Of a stretch of DNA of 64,000 bases, positions 41,001-50,935 are shown in pieces. The stretch lies in NCBI GenBank assembly GCA_964559125.1, contig CAZLGW010000017.1:1-64000 (forward strand). The letters are read 5' to 3'. Below the pieces are notes generated by a model. That model saw nothing but the letters and a program-made list of their open reading frames with translations, did no database searches and was not told the origin of the DNA. The translations under genes and the position numbers were made by a program. The stretch's first letter is position 1. Every line of letters starts with the position of its first letter. This stretch comes from Ravibacter sp964559125. GTDB taxonomy: Bacteria > Bacteroidota > Bacteroidia > Cytophagales > Spirosomataceae.

Positions 41001-44000
41001 ATGCGAAAGTTTGTACTACTTCTTACTGTCGCTTTCATTACCGGAAGCATCAGTGCATGGTCACAATCCGTTTCGGGTAAAGTGACCTCCGGAAGCGATG
41101 GGACTGCGCTACCGGGCGTTTCCATCCTTTTGAAAGGTACTAATACAGGAACGACTACAGATATAGACGGTTCCTACACGATCAACGCCGCATCTGGCGG
41201 TACGCTTGTATTTTCATTTATAGGATTTATCACCAAAGAGGAGGCCATATCCAATCGCAGCACTATAGACGTCGTGCTCGCGGAAGATGTGTCCCTACTC
41301 AACGAAGTGGTTGTAACCGCGCTCGGTATAAGCCGGGAGCAAAGATCGCTGGGATACGCAACGACGTCCATTAACAACGAGTCGCTCGTCAAAACGGCTA
41401 CTCCCAACTTTGCTACCGCATTGTATGGAAAAGCACCTGGTGTGACGATCAACGCGACCCCCGGCGGGGCTACTTCGGGGGTGGCCATCAACATCCGTGG
41501 TCAGAGCTCCATCACCGGGAACACGCAGCCCTTAATCATACTCGACGGCATACCCATCCGGAACGGTGAGGCGCGTAATACAGATTATTGGGGTGACCAA
41601 AGGATCAGAGGGAACGGCTTGCTCGATCTGAACCCTGCCGATATCGAAAATATTTCGGTGCTGAAAGGCGCTTCTGCCGCCGCGCTTTATGGCTCGGAAG
41701 CCGTAAACGGAGTTTTGCTTGTAACGACCAAAAGCGGTGCTGGCAAAAAAGGGTTCGGTGTGGATTTCTCAGCCAGCTATAATGTGGATAAGATCGCTTA
41801 TCTACCCCGCTACCAGGATGTAAGAGGGCCGGGTTATATGCTGAATTACCTGGATGGCGGCCAGGATGAAAACGGGTTTATCAAAGTCAACGATACCCGC
41901 TCCCTGCTGAACGCAACCGTTAACTTCGGCCCCAAATTTGACGGGCAGCCCGTATTGGCCTGGGACGGCCAGATCAGGCCCTATTCGTCTTCGGGCAATA
42001 CATACGCCGACTTGTTTCAAAATGCCAGCAGTTCTAACGTTAACCTCGCAGTATCCAATGTGACCGAGAAAGCCTCTGTAAGATTTTCTTTTACCCGCCA
42101 GGACAACGGGATGATCAGCTATGACTCCAAAAACAGCAAGAACATAGCTAACCTGAACACAACGATCAATATCAGTAAAAAGCTGAGAACCGACCTGATG
42201 GTCAACTATGTAAACCAGCATACCCATAACCGGCCCTACAAAGTTGACCGTATGATCAACAACTTTGGGGGCATGATGAACCGCTTTGAATCGGCCGACT
42301 GGTATTTTAACAAATACCAGACCAGCCTGGGGTACAAGTATCGCACAGGAAACGGCCAAAGCCTTACTCCGGAGGAAAATATCCGGGACGGCAGCGGGTT
42401 TAAAGCCGACATCGCCGATTATGTATGGCAGACACGGAAAAACAAATACGATGAATTCAGCGACCGTGTGATAGCCAGCATCACCCAGCACTGGGATATA
42501 GTAGAGGGACTGAACCTCCGGGGCCGGATCGCAACCGATATGACTTCCGAGCGTATCGAGGCTAAAAATTACAACGAGATCCCGCTGGCTTTCGGTAATT
42601 CCGGATCATTCAGCATGCACAATAACCTCTATAACAATGTCTATGGCGATGTCCTGCTTAGCTACGAGAAATCACTGAATGACGACATTACTATGTCGGT
42701 CATGGCAGGCTATACGGCCAACAGGCAGCTCAACACCTTTACGGAGCGGAGAACAGACGGCGGATTGAGCACCGAAAACTTTTTTGACATATCTGCCTCT
42801 GTCAATACTGCGCTCGGCAGCAACCGCAGAGACCGGTACCTCAGAGACGCTTACATGGGTACGCTGAACTTTGATTATAAAAGTATCTTCTTTATTGAAG
42901 GTACGATCCGCAGAGACCGCACTTCGACGCTGGCCCCGGGGAACAACACCTTTGTGTATCCTTCGGTCAACTCGAGCTTCGTATTTTCCGATGCGTTGGA
43001 TCTTCCTCACTTCGTAAGCTTTGGCAAGGTGCGCGCATCATGGGGAATCGTGGGTAACTACCCTGAAATTTACAGAGCAAACAACTCCTATAACCAGGGA
43101 ACGCTCGGCGTACAATACCAGGGAGGATCTCCCTCGCTCTATACTAATATCAGCTCCAGCTATGGTAACGACCTGATACGCCCTGAGCAAAAACGTGAGT
43201 TTGAAATTGGGCTTGATCTCAAGCTTTTCAGGAACCGTCTTGGCTTTGATATCAGCTACTACAACGCCCAAATCGTCGACCAGATCCTCCCGCTTTCAAT
43301 ACCTTCGACGTCCGGTGCGAGATCTATCCTGGCCAATATCGGTACCCTGCGCAACCAGGGGCTTGAGGTTGCGATCAATTATAGCCCGGTTAAAGGCACT
43401 TCGCACGACGATTTTAACTGGGACATGATTTTGAACCTGGCTAAAAACTCCAATAAAGTAGAGAAACTGGCCAACAACTCCACAGAGCTTCTTCATGCCG
43501 ACTTTGACGGAAACGCCGCTCAGCTGCGCTCCATCGTCGGTCAGCCGATGGGTGATATTTACGCACACGGTGTTGCGACCAGCCCCACAGGACAGAAGCT
43601 GGTAGGCTCCGACGGACTTCACCAACTGGATGGGGACAACTGGATCAAGGTCGGCAACGCGATGCCCAAGCTGGTGGGCGGCTTTATCAACTCACTCAGC
43701 TATAAAGGGTTCGGCCTGGATATCGTAACCGACTTCCGCTTCGGCGGCCACGTAATGCCCACAGGTATCAACTGGATGACCTCCAGGGGCTTGACTACGG
43801 AAAGTCTTAAGTACATGGATAAGGAAAGCGGCGGGTTATCCTACTACCAGGATGCTGATGGTAATGGCATACAGACCACGGCTGCAGCCGGACCTAACGG
43901 GGAGCGTGTCTGGCATGACGGAATGCTGATGGAGGGTGTTGTTTTCAATGCGGAAACCCAGAGCTACGAAACCAACACCAACGTTATTCCTCAGTCCGTA

Positions 44001-44321
44001 TACTATAATGCTACCTACAACTGGGGCGGACCTCAATATGGAAACTCCCGCTATGATATGTATGTCCAGAACAACACCTTTATCAAATTGAGGGAGCTTT
44101 CTCTTTCATATCGCATCCCTTCTAATATCACGAGTAAAATAGGGACGCAAAACGTAACCGTGTCTGTATTCGGACGTAACCTCTTCTTCTTCTACAGGAC
44201 GATCAAAGATCTTGACGCAGAACAGACGAATGCGGGTACCCGCTGGGTAGACAACGTAGTCAACGCCGGCAACAACCCCTCTTTCCGTACGACAGGCGTT
44301 ATGCTCAGGGCCAGTTTCTAA
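41001..44321 (+). CDS. SusC/RagA-type TonB-dependent outer-membrane receptor
   Basis: The 1106-aa receptor has a Sec signal (MRKFVLLLTVAFITGSIS, cut after AWSQ), then a CarboxypepD-regulatory-like domain (about 24-105, with GTALPGVSILLKGTNTGT), and the SusC plug (NIRGQSSITGNTQPL, ILDGIPIRNGEAR, KGASAAALYGSEAVNGV at about 140-250). A long barrel follows. It is the third SusC in the window and differs from pair 2 in the plug sequence, so a different ligand is likely. The SusD gene follows 24 bp later. Confidence 0.96.
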   Translation: MRKFVLLLTVAFITGSISAWSQSVSGKVTSGSDGTALPGVSILLKGTNTGTTTDIDGSYTINAASGGTLVFSFIGFITKEEAISNRSTIDVVLAEDVSLLNEVVVTALGISREQRSLGYATTSINNESLVKTATPNFATALYGKAPGVTINATPGGATSGVAINIRGQSSITGNTQPLIILDGIPIRNGEARNTDYWGDQRIRGNGLLDLNPADIENISVLKGASAAALYGSEAVNGVLLVTTKSGAGKKGFGVDFSASYNVDKIAYLPRYQDVRGPGYMLNYLDGGQDENGFIKVNDTRSLLNATVNFGPKFDGQPVLAWDGQIRPYSSSGNTYADLFQNASSSNVNLAVSNVTEKASVRFSFTRQDNGMISYDSKNSKNIANLNTTINISKKLRTDLMVNYVNQHTHNRPYKVDRMINNFGGMMNRFESADWYFNKYQTSLGYKYRTGNGQSLTPEENIRDGSGFKADIADYVWQTRKNKYDEFSDRVIASITQHWDIVEGLNLRGRIATDMTSERIEAKNYNEIPLAFGNSGSFSMHNNLYNNVYGDVLLSYEKSLNDDITMSVMAGYTANRQLNTFTERRTDGGLSTENFFDISASVNTALGSNRRDRYLRDAYMGTLNFDYKSIFFIEGTIRRDRTSTLAPGNNTFVYPSVNSSFVFSDALDLPHFVSFGKVRASWGIVGNYPEIYRANNSYNQGTLGVQYQGGSPSLYTNISSSYGNDLIRPEQKREFEIGLDLKLFRNRLGFDISYYNAQIVDQILPLSIPSTSGARSILANIGTLRNQGLEVAINYSPVKGTSHDDFNWDMILNLAKNSNKVEKLANNSTELLHADFDGNAAQLRSIVGQPMGDIYAHGVATSPTGQKLVGSDGLHQLDGDNWIKVGNAMPKLVGGFINSLSYKGFGLDIVTDFRFGGHVMPTGINWMTSRGLTTESLKYMDKESGGLSYYQDADGNGIQTTAAAGPNGERVWHDGMLMEGVVFNAETQSYETNTNVIPQSVYYNATYNWGGPQYGNSRYDMYVQNNTFIKLRELSLSYRIPSNITSKIGTQNVTVSVFGRNLFFFYRTIKDLDAEQTNAGTRWVDNVVNAGNNPSFRTTGVMLRASF

Positions 44322-44345
44322 TTTTAACCGACATTGAGAACAGAA

Positions 44346-45941
44346 ATGAAAAAGATATTTTTGATAGCAGCAACCATCGGCCTAAGCTTTGGCTTGACTT
44401 CCTGCGATGAGTCCGAATTTACAGAGCGGTATCCTGATCCCGCCAAAATAGCGCAAACCACGGTAGAAAAGCAGTATACAGGATTCCTGGCGTCGAATAA
44501 AGACTATGTTCTTCCTAAATACCGCAACTATTTCGTAAGCCTTCGCACCAATGTGCATCCTTTTATCCAGGCTACCGGCATGCCGAACAATTCGCGCCAG
44601 TATATCCCGGGGTCATCTGGTATCGAGGACGTTTGGTTCAACTACTACAATTCGCTGGCGCAATACCGTGAACTGCAAAAAGTATATGCTACGCTAAGCG
44701 ATGATCAGCAGCGCGATCGCCGGGTATTTATGATCACGGCTACTATCTACCTGTATGACTACACCCAGCGTGTGATCGATCTGCATGGCGATATCCCCTT
44801 TACTGAGGCGGGTACTCTTAGCACCAAAGGGGGAGACTACGCAAATGCTCTGGCAAAATTTGATGATGCCCAGACGCTCTACACCATGATGCTCGATGAC
44901 CTGAAAACCATCGCAACGGACCTGAACGGAATTACCTTAAATGCCGGATATCAGCAGTCGTTCAGCACTCAGGATTTTATTAACAGGGGAGACCTTACCA
45001 TGTGGAAGCGTTATTGCAATTCGCTTCGCCTCAGGCTTCTCAACCGCGTGTCGGATGTTGAAGCTTTGAAGACCAGGTCTGCTTCGGAGATAGCCGAGAT
45101 CCTGGGGAATCCGTCTTCTTTCCCGATCGTGGAAAGCAATGACCAGAACATCCAGATTAATGTTTTTAACGTTAACACGGAAATCAATATCGATGACTTT
45201 CAGGGTTCACTCGAATCAGGATTGACATGGTACATCAACACCGCCGGCAAAAAGATGATCGATCACATGAACACCAACGACGACCCCAGGCTGCCTATCC
45301 TGTTTGAGCCCGGAGAAAACGCCGACGGAAAGTTTTTCGGGATTGATCCAATGGCCACCAACGCAGTTCAGACTGCGCAGGCAAATGACGGGCTGGTCGC
45401 GTCCTACCACCGTTACACGCTCAGCCGCAATAAATTTTTACCGGGTGTGCTGATCAATGCGGCACAGATGAACCTGATCAAGGCTGAATACTATCTCAGG
45501 AACAACAATCTTGCTGATGCAAAAAGTGTATATGAAAAAGCCATCGGCCAATCAGTTGAGTTTTACAATTCGCTGCTTGAGCTGAGCAACGCTACCGGGG
45601 TCGCTGCGCCTAGCGCCGCCACCCCTGCGCAGATCACCGCCTATATTGCGCGCGACGGCGTAAACTGGGATAAAGCCGCTACAAACGCAGAACGGTTATC
45701 GCTAATCGCTACTCAAAAATGGCTCCACTATAGCATCATCCAGTCGTATGAAAGCTGGGCTGACGTAAGAAGGCTGGATCTGCCGACCTTCCAGTTTTGG
45801 GTCGACAATTCCAGTGAACAGACTCAGCCTCCTGTGAGATGGATATATCCGTCCAACGAAGTCACCTACAACAGCGCTAATTATGCTGCCGTACGCGACA
45901 AAGACAAGCTGACGACAAAGTTATTCTGGGATGTGAAGTAA
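44346..45941 (+). CDS. SusD/RagB-like surface lipoprotein
   Basis: The start is placed at the ATG 44346 since it opens a normal lipoprotein signal ending GLTSC (Cys20); the TTG at 44334 adds only four residues. The 531-aa protein shows the second SusD-like group layout: TVEKQYTGFLASN, IDLHGDIPFTEAG, WKRYCNSLRLRLLNRV, then AEYYLRNNNLADAKSVYEKAIG helical repeat and QKWLHYSIIQSYESWADVRR. It is the partner of the SusC gene just before it. A terminator lies 26 bp after the stop. Confidence 0.94.
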   Translation: MKKIFLIAATIGLSFGLTSCDESEFTERYPDPAKIAQTTVEKQYTGFLASNKDYVLPKYRNYFVSLRTNVHPFIQATGMPNNSRQYIPGSSGIEDVWFNYYNSLAQYRELQKVYATLSDDQQRDRRVFMITATIYLYDYTQRVIDLHGDIPFTEAGTLSTKGGDYANALAKFDDAQTLYTMMLDDLKTIATDLNGITLNAGYQQSFSTQDFINRGDLTMWKRYCNSLRLRLLNRVSDVEALKTRSASEIAEILGNPSSFPIVESNDQNIQINVFNVNTEINIDDFQGSLESGLTWYINTAGKKMIDHMNTNDDPRLPILFEPGENADGKFFGIDPMATNAVQTAQANDGLVASYHRYTLSRNKFLPGVLINAAQMNLIKAEYYLRNNNLADAKSVYEKAIGQSVEFYNSLLELSNATGVAAPSAATPAQITAYIARDGVNWDKAATNAERLSLIATQKWLHYSIIQSYESWADVRRLDLPTFQFWVDNSSEQTQPPVRWIYPSNEVTYNSANYAAVRDKDKLTTKLFWDVK

Positions 45942-45966
45942 GCGTTTAAACTTTCTTCTCCGTCAA

Positions 45967-45998
45967 AAGGGGGTGCTTAAGGCGCCCCCTTATTTTTT
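45967..45998 (+). terminator. Terminator after SusCD pair 3, overlapping the 3' end of the convergent gene
   Basis: A 10-bp stem (45967-45976 with 45982-45991, one G-T pair), loop TTAAG, then ATTTTTT. It spans the stop codon of the minus-strand FG-GAP gene. Confidence 0.85.
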
Positions 45999-47533
45999 AG
46001 TATGAGCAACTGCGGAAATTCGGTTACTCCCCTGAACATGAGCCTTGTCATTTCGCCAAAATTCTGGAAATAGGATCCAAGCACAATGTCCGGAGTTCCG
46101 TTGTTGTCTATATCTGCCACCTCCATCGTCAGCCATTTCCCGGCAGCAGCTTCGGGAGTACTATACGCTCTGAAGGACATATTCCCTTCATTGGAAAGAT
46201 AAATAAATCCGTGTGCCGGATTTTCCAGATCCGTATAAAAGGACGCAGCGGCAATATCCATGTCTCCATCACCATCGAAGTCGGCAGCTACGGCTTTGCC
46301 GGCCCCGTAGAGCGGATAAAACCAACTCTCCTTAAACTGATTGCGACCGTTATTAAGAAAAATCCTGATCCCGTGGTAATTCTTCAAAACGGGCGAAAGA
46401 TCCCAGTTATCTCCGTTCGTAGCAAGAATATCCGGAAATCCATCACCATTCATATCTGTCAGTTCAAAATGGGTCATGCCATAAACCGCCGGAAACTGAA
46501 GCAGGGAAACCTCCCGGAAATTCCCATTCCCCTGGTTATAAAAAGCCACAATTTCCTCCCTGGCTTGCGTCATCAGCACTATCAGGTCGGGCTTTCCGTC
46601 TTTGTTCAAATCCTGTACGACAGCTTTACGCGCGCCGGGCAGATCCTTTAAAACATGTTCTTTCTCAGGATCCATTCCTTCATACCAGAATAGCTTCCCG
46701 GAATGATGGCCGAATCCGCAAAAAAGTACATCTTCTTTTTCGTCGCTATTCAGATCTGCTACATAAAAACGTACCGGGCGCGGCAGGTTTTTCACGTTTA
46801 TCCCGCTGTCGTTCCCTTTCGATAACGCCATCCACCTTCCCTTTTTCTGCTCAGACGGCCTTATAGACCCGATTGTCAGTATACGGGGAACACCACTTTC
46901 GGGAAAATCTATGTCGACCGGAGCAGAATCCATCCACCAGGTTTCCTCTACATCCAGATTACCGTTAAGAACGTACAGGGAATTCTGGTCATCTCCGACG
47001 TACAGACGTGACGTACGTTTGTCAAATTTCAGCAGGGTGGTCTTGGGGGCCTTATTATCTCCTACAAAAGCAAGAGAAGGCTCAAACAACGGCAGGCTGT
47101 TGTATACAGAGTCCTTCACATGCTGTACCGGCATTTCCCCGGGCGCCTCCTTTTCGTAATAAGATAAAATCAGTTTCCAGTCTTCAGCAGACATGACAGG
47201 TTCTTCAGGATAAACTCCCGCCAACTTTACGGCAGCAACTTCATCCTGGTCCATGCCATCATAAGGACCTTCTCCATCTGTTCTGATACCCATTCTCCAC
47301 GCCATATTAGGCAGTACGCTCTCCATCCAGGTTTTCTTATCCAGCAACCCGGGCTCAGGAAATAAGTGACACGAGCCGCAATACTGCATGGCAAGTGCTT
47401 TTCCTCTGTCTTCCTTCGACGCGCCGGCGCGGGTATTTTGACCTTCTCCTGCCTCCCTGTTCATCAGGCTTACACAAAATACGATCGAAAACACTGCTAT
47501 GGCAGGCATTCTAAGCCATTTTAATTCCTGCAT
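45977..47533 (-). CDS. Exported FG-GAP/VCBS repeat protein with one c-type haem motif
   Basis: The 518-aa protein has an N-terminal membrane or signal segment and a CGSCH haem motif at 52-56 in a short cytochrome-like region. The rest (about 150-510) is a seven-bladed propeller with calcium-binding FG-GAP loops: DLNSDEKEDVL, DLNKDGKPDLI, DMNGDGFPDIL, DFDGDGDMDIA and DIDNNGTPDIV. FG-GAP propellers bind ligands or assist adhesion. With a haem it could transfer electrons, but no distal Met was identified with confidence. It stands alone, convergent to SusCD pair 3 and divergent from gcvT. Confidence 0.85.
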   Translation of the reverse strand: MQELKWLRMPAIAVFSIVFCVSLMNREAGEGQNTRAGASKEDRGKALAMQYCGSCHLFPEPGLLDKKTWMESVLPNMAWRMGIRTDGEGPYDGMDQDEVAAVKLAGVYPEEPVMSAEDWKLILSYYEKEAPGEMPVQHVKDSVYNSLPLFEPSLAFVGDNKAPKTTLLKFDKRTSRLYVGDDQNSLYVLNGNLDVEETWWMDSAPVDIDFPESGVPRILTIGSIRPSEQKKGRWMALSKGNDSGINVKNLPRPVRFYVADLNSDEKEDVLFCGFGHHSGKLFWYEGMDPEKEHVLKDLPGARKAVVQDLNKDGKPDLIVLMTQAREEIVAFYNQGNGNFREVSLLQFPAVYGMTHFELTDMNGDGFPDILATNGDNWDLSPVLKNYHGIRIFLNNGRNQFKESWFYPLYGAGKAVAADFDGDGDMDIAAASFYTDLENPAHGFIYLSNEGNMSFRAYSTPEAAAGKWLTMEVADIDNNGTPDIVLGSYFQNFGEMTRLMFRGVTEFPQLLILKNKGAP

Positions 47534-47725
47534 CCTGGTATTTACTAGTGCTTTTCCCGGTCAAAAATTCCCACTATTTCCCGATATCACCCTCTGTCAG
47601 TCTTTATCATATTGCTTTCCGGAACAATCCGGCGAATTTGCCATAATTCTTTAACTTTACCGGCAATTCTGTATCTGCCTTATAAAGATAGGTTTCGATC
47701 AGAAAACTTCGCAACTTTTATTCGC

Positions 47726-48826
47726 ATGAAGCAAATTCCTTTACATTCCCTGCACGTGGCACTCGGAGCCAGGATTGTCCCATTCGGCGGTTTCGAAATG
47801 CCTGTCAGGTATTCTTCAGATCTTGAAGAGCATCATACCGTGAGAAACGGGGTTGGTGTATTTGACGTTTCTCACATGGGAGAATTCCTGGTATCGGGGC
47901 CCGGAGCGCTCAATTTCATCCAGCACATTTCTGCAAATGATGCCTCCGTCCTTAGAGACGGCAAAGTTCAATACAGCTATCTACCCAACGACCGTGGCGG
48001 AGTAGTCGACGACCTCCTTGTGTATCGTATCGGCGACTACAATTACCTGCTTGTAGTCAATGCTTCCAACATCGAAAAAGACTGGAACTGGATCTCACAA
48101 TTCAAGTCCGATGATGTGACGCTCACCGATATTTCGGGCGAAACCTGCCTTTTCGCCGTACAAGGCCCCAAGGCAATCGATACGCTACAAAAGCTGACGG
48201 ATATTCCGCTGGCTTCCATGGAGTATTATTCCTTTACGACAGGCCGGTTGGCCGGAGTCGATGACGTACTGATTTCGGCGACGGGCTATACCGGAGCGGG
48301 AGGCTTCGAGATTTATGTAAAAAAGGAAGACGCAGAACACGTCTGGAAAGCGCTTTTCGAGGCAGGCGAAGATGCGGGCATCAAACCTATAGGGCTCGGC
48401 GCAAGAGATACCCTCCGCCTGGAAATGGGCTATTGTCTTTACGGCAATGATATCGACGACAATACTTCTCCTCTCGAAGCAGGCCTCGGGTGGGTAACAA
48501 AATTCAACAAAACCTTCGTTGGTTCTGAAATCCTTTTATCCCGGAAAGCAAACGGACTGAAGAACAAGCTGGTAGGGCTTGAGCTGCTGGAACGCGGCAT
48601 TCCCCGGCCCCACTACGAGGTGACCGATGCCGAAGGCAATAAGCTCGGCGAGGTAACTTCAGGAACACAGTCTCCCACACTCCAGAAAGGGATAGCGCTT
48701 GCTTATGTGCCGGCCGGGTATTCCAAACCAGGTACAGAACTCTATGTTAAAATACGTGAGCGCCTCTTCAAAGTCCGGGTTACCAGGCCTCCTTTTGTCA
48801 AAACATCAAGCCAGGATCCTGCATAA
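47726..48826 (+). CDS. gcvT: Aminomethyltransferase, glycine cleavage T protein
   Basis: The start is the ATG at 47726 (MKQIPLHSLHVALGARIVPFGG); the upstream TTG at 47612 would add 38 unusual residues. The 366-aa protein matches GcvT length and signatures: VFDVSHMGEF, GGVVDDLLVYR with the folate-linked Asp, TGYTGAGGFEIYV, LGARDTLRLEMGYCLYGNDI and GEVTSGTQSPTL. It moves the aminomethyl carbon from H protein to tetrahydrofolate. gcvP is 10 kb away on the other strand and gcvH is not in the window. Confidence 0.97.
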   Translation: MKQIPLHSLHVALGARIVPFGGFEMPVRYSSDLEEHHTVRNGVGVFDVSHMGEFLVSGPGALNFIQHISANDASVLRDGKVQYSYLPNDRGGVVDDLLVYRIGDYNYLLVVNASNIEKDWNWISQFKSDDVTLTDISGETCLFAVQGPKAIDTLQKLTDIPLASMEYYSFTTGRLAGVDDVLISATGYTGAGGFEIYVKKEDAEHVWKALFEAGEDAGIKPIGLGARDTLRLEMGYCLYGNDIDDNTSPLEAGLGWVTKFNKTFVGSEILLSRKANGLKNKLVGLELLERGIPRPHYEVTDAEGNKLGEVTSGTQSPTLQKGIALAYVPAGYSKPGTELYVKIRERLFKVRVTRPPFVKTSSQDPA

Positions 48827-48857
48827 ACGGTATTTTATATTTTAGTATTCTTCCTGA

Positions 48858-49568
48858 ATGAATAATTTCGACGTTTGCCTTACGCCAGATCTGCTGCATC
48901 TGCATAAACTTGAAAACAGCATCGTGGTGGTTACGGATATCTTCAGGGCCACATCCTGCATGGTGACGGGACTAGCCTACGGAGTAGAAAGCATCACCCC
49001 CGTTGCAACTGTAGAAGAGTGCAGAGCGCTGCAGGAACGGGGTTTTATCGCAGCGGCGGAACGCAATGCGGAAAAAGTGGAGGGATTCGACCTGGACAAT
49101 TCTCCCTTCAGCTACATGGATGAAAGGCTTATCGGGGCGAAAATCGCGATGACGACCACCAATGGTACACTCTCTATTTCGAAAGCGCGCGGATCGGCGG
49201 TAAAAGTCCTCATCGGCGCCTTCCTTAACCTGGGAACGCTTGCCGCCCATCTCCGCAATGAGCCTTACGACGTCCTTGTACTGTGTTCCGGCTGGAAGGG
49301 CCGGCCTAACCTCGAAGATACTTTATTTGCAGGGGCTCTGGCCGAAGCATTAAAAAACGAATACACCATACAGGAAGACGGCGCCCTGATGGCACAGCGT
49401 TTATATAACCAGGGTAAGGCCAACCTGCTTTCTTTCGTAGCAACTTCGTCACACGTAAGGAGGCTGCAACGGCTAGGCATCCATAAAGATATATCCTACT
49501 CACTACAGCACGACCTCTATGATGTCGTCCCGGTTCTGAGAGGCGGGAGCCTGGTGCTGATGGAATGA
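48858..49568 (+). CDS. comB: 2-phosphosulfolactate phosphatase family protein
   Basis: The 236-aa protein matches the ComB family: VVVTDIFRATSCMVTGLAYG at about 23-42, a NSPF motif, TTTNGTLSISKA and the CSGWKGRPNLEDTLFAGAL region. ComB removes phosphate from phosphosulfolactate in coenzyme M synthesis; in bacteria without that pathway it may serve sulfolactate metabolism or another phosphatase role. It is 31 bp after gcvT and likely cotranscribed. Functional relevance in this organism is uncertain. Confidence 0.93.
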   Translation: MNNFDVCLTPDLLHLHKLENSIVVVTDIFRATSCMVTGLAYGVESITPVATVEECRALQERGFIAAAERNAEKVEGFDLDNSPFSYMDERLIGAKIAMTTTNGTLSISKARGSAVKVLIGAFLNLGTLAAHLRNEPYDVLVLCSGWKGRPNLEDTLFAGALAEALKNEYTIQEDGALMAQRLYNQGKANLLSFVATSSHVRRLQRLGIHKDISYSLQHDLYDVVPVLRGGSLVLME

Positions 49569-49663
49569 TTTCATAACCGGCCCCGTGGACCCACAGTGAC
49601 TATTTCCTTATAAAATACGTCAGCCCTAAGCCAACTAAAGGGAGTGTCAGACTGGGAATAAGC

Positions 49664-50935
49664 TCAAGGAACCCTCTGAAATGTATGATGAAGGATCTGA
49701 GGACTTACGTGAAGGGAAGTATAAAACCAGTTATTCATTCTGTCGTGCTCTCCTCCTTTTATGTATCCCAGCAACGGAGAGGCGATCATCTGCGAATAGC
49801 CTGCTGTCAGGCTACTGAACTTACCGATTGAAACACGAACCGTCGCATCGAGCTCTACACCAAGTTTTCTTCCCTGCTGTATAGGAAGCTCAACAGGTAC
49901 AGCCGCTGCAAAATAGTGAGATGTAAGCTGGACACCGGTTCGGCCCGAGTGCCAGTCTAAGGAGCCGTACAGATCGAGAAGTCCTACGCTGTTGAGGTGG
50001 TTCCCGACATAGAAATAGTCCATGTAGCCGTTGAACTTATGATTGGTCCCGAACCAGGGGTTAAAACTCCTTGCTGTTTTCTCCTTCCCTGACAACGGCT
50101 GCCCGGAAAGCCGCTCCATACCGGCTGTGATCTTCCATTTCTCTGAAATATTTGCGCCGGCTACAGCTGCAATCTGCCATGCCTGGAGAGAGCGCTCTCC
50201 GAGATGTCCGGTCTGCAAATAGGAGGATAATTCCGCATGCCAGGTTTTTGTACGGCGCAGAGCCCTGAAGCCCATCGTCTGATTCCAGGCCAGCTTCTCC
50301 TGCTGTCCTGCGAGAAAGGGGATTCCCTGGTTTAAAACCAGGAGACTTAGTGAACGCGCGGTAGTACCTACCCGATACCAGCCAAACTGCATCAGCCGAT
50401 ACTGGTTGGCTACCGGGTAGTTTTCTTTAAAAAGACTTTCCCTGCCCGCATTGAGTGCGGCGCCGGCATGAAGCTGCTGCAGGCTGTCGGGCCGGTAGCT
50501 TATGCGTATCACATCATGACTGCGGGCCTGCATGTTCCAGTCGACATTTCCCAGGATACGTGCGTCGTCATAGTCAAGTTCCTGCCGCCCGATTCTCACA
50601 TCCCCCCGTTCACCGAGCGCGAGTTCCGCCCAGGCTTCATGCAGTTGCATATTGATATCGCTGCGCGAGGTCGTTGCAACATCGCCCCACACCCTTACAT
50701 TCTGAGGAGTGATCCGTATTTTCAATTTACTGTCGCTATACTCGAGCCGGAGCCTGTTTCGCTGCGTTATAAAATGTGCCGCTTTTGCCGAGTCGGGTCT
50801 GAGCTCGCCATACCCGTTGCGAAACTCGTAACGCATACGGATATCCGCCCAGCCTTCCAACTGTTGCCCTGCTCCCCATTGAGGCAGCAGACCGGCTGCA
50901 GCCAGGAAAATCCAAAAAAGATATCGTGGTTTCAT
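49664..50935 (-). CDS. Alginate-export-type outer-membrane porin
   Basis: A 423-aa protein with a Sec signal (cut near GAGQQLEGW). The sequence is a beta-barrel of the alginate_exp family (RNRLRLEYSDSKLKIRITPQNVRVWGD-like region at about 53-80, LALGERGDVRIGRQELDYDDARILGN at about 100-126). Despite the family name, such porins often accompany nitrite-reduction genes in Bacteroidota. It overlaps the SCO1 gene by 4 bases and is the last gene of the nirK operon, so it may admit a small anion. No transport substrate is proven. Confidence 0.87.
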   Translation of the reverse strand: MKPRYLFWIFLAAAGLLPQWGAGQQLEGWADIRMRYEFRNGYGELRPDSAKAAHFITQRNRLRLEYSDSKLKIRITPQNVRVWGDVATTSRSDINMQLHEAWAELALGERGDVRIGRQELDYDDARILGNVDWNMQARSHDVIRISYRPDSLQQLHAGAALNAGRESLFKENYPVANQYRLMQFGWYRVGTTARSLSLLVLNQGIPFLAGQQEKLAWNQTMGFRALRRTKTWHAELSSYLQTGHLGERSLQAWQIAAVAGANISEKWKITAGMERLSGQPLSGKEKTARSFNPWFGTNHKFNGYMDYFYVGNHLNSVGLLDLYGSLDWHSGRTGVQLTSHYFAAAVPVELPIQQGRKLGVELDATVRVSIGKFSSLTAGYSQMIASPLLGYIKGGEHDRMNNWFYTSLHVSPQILHHTFQRVP

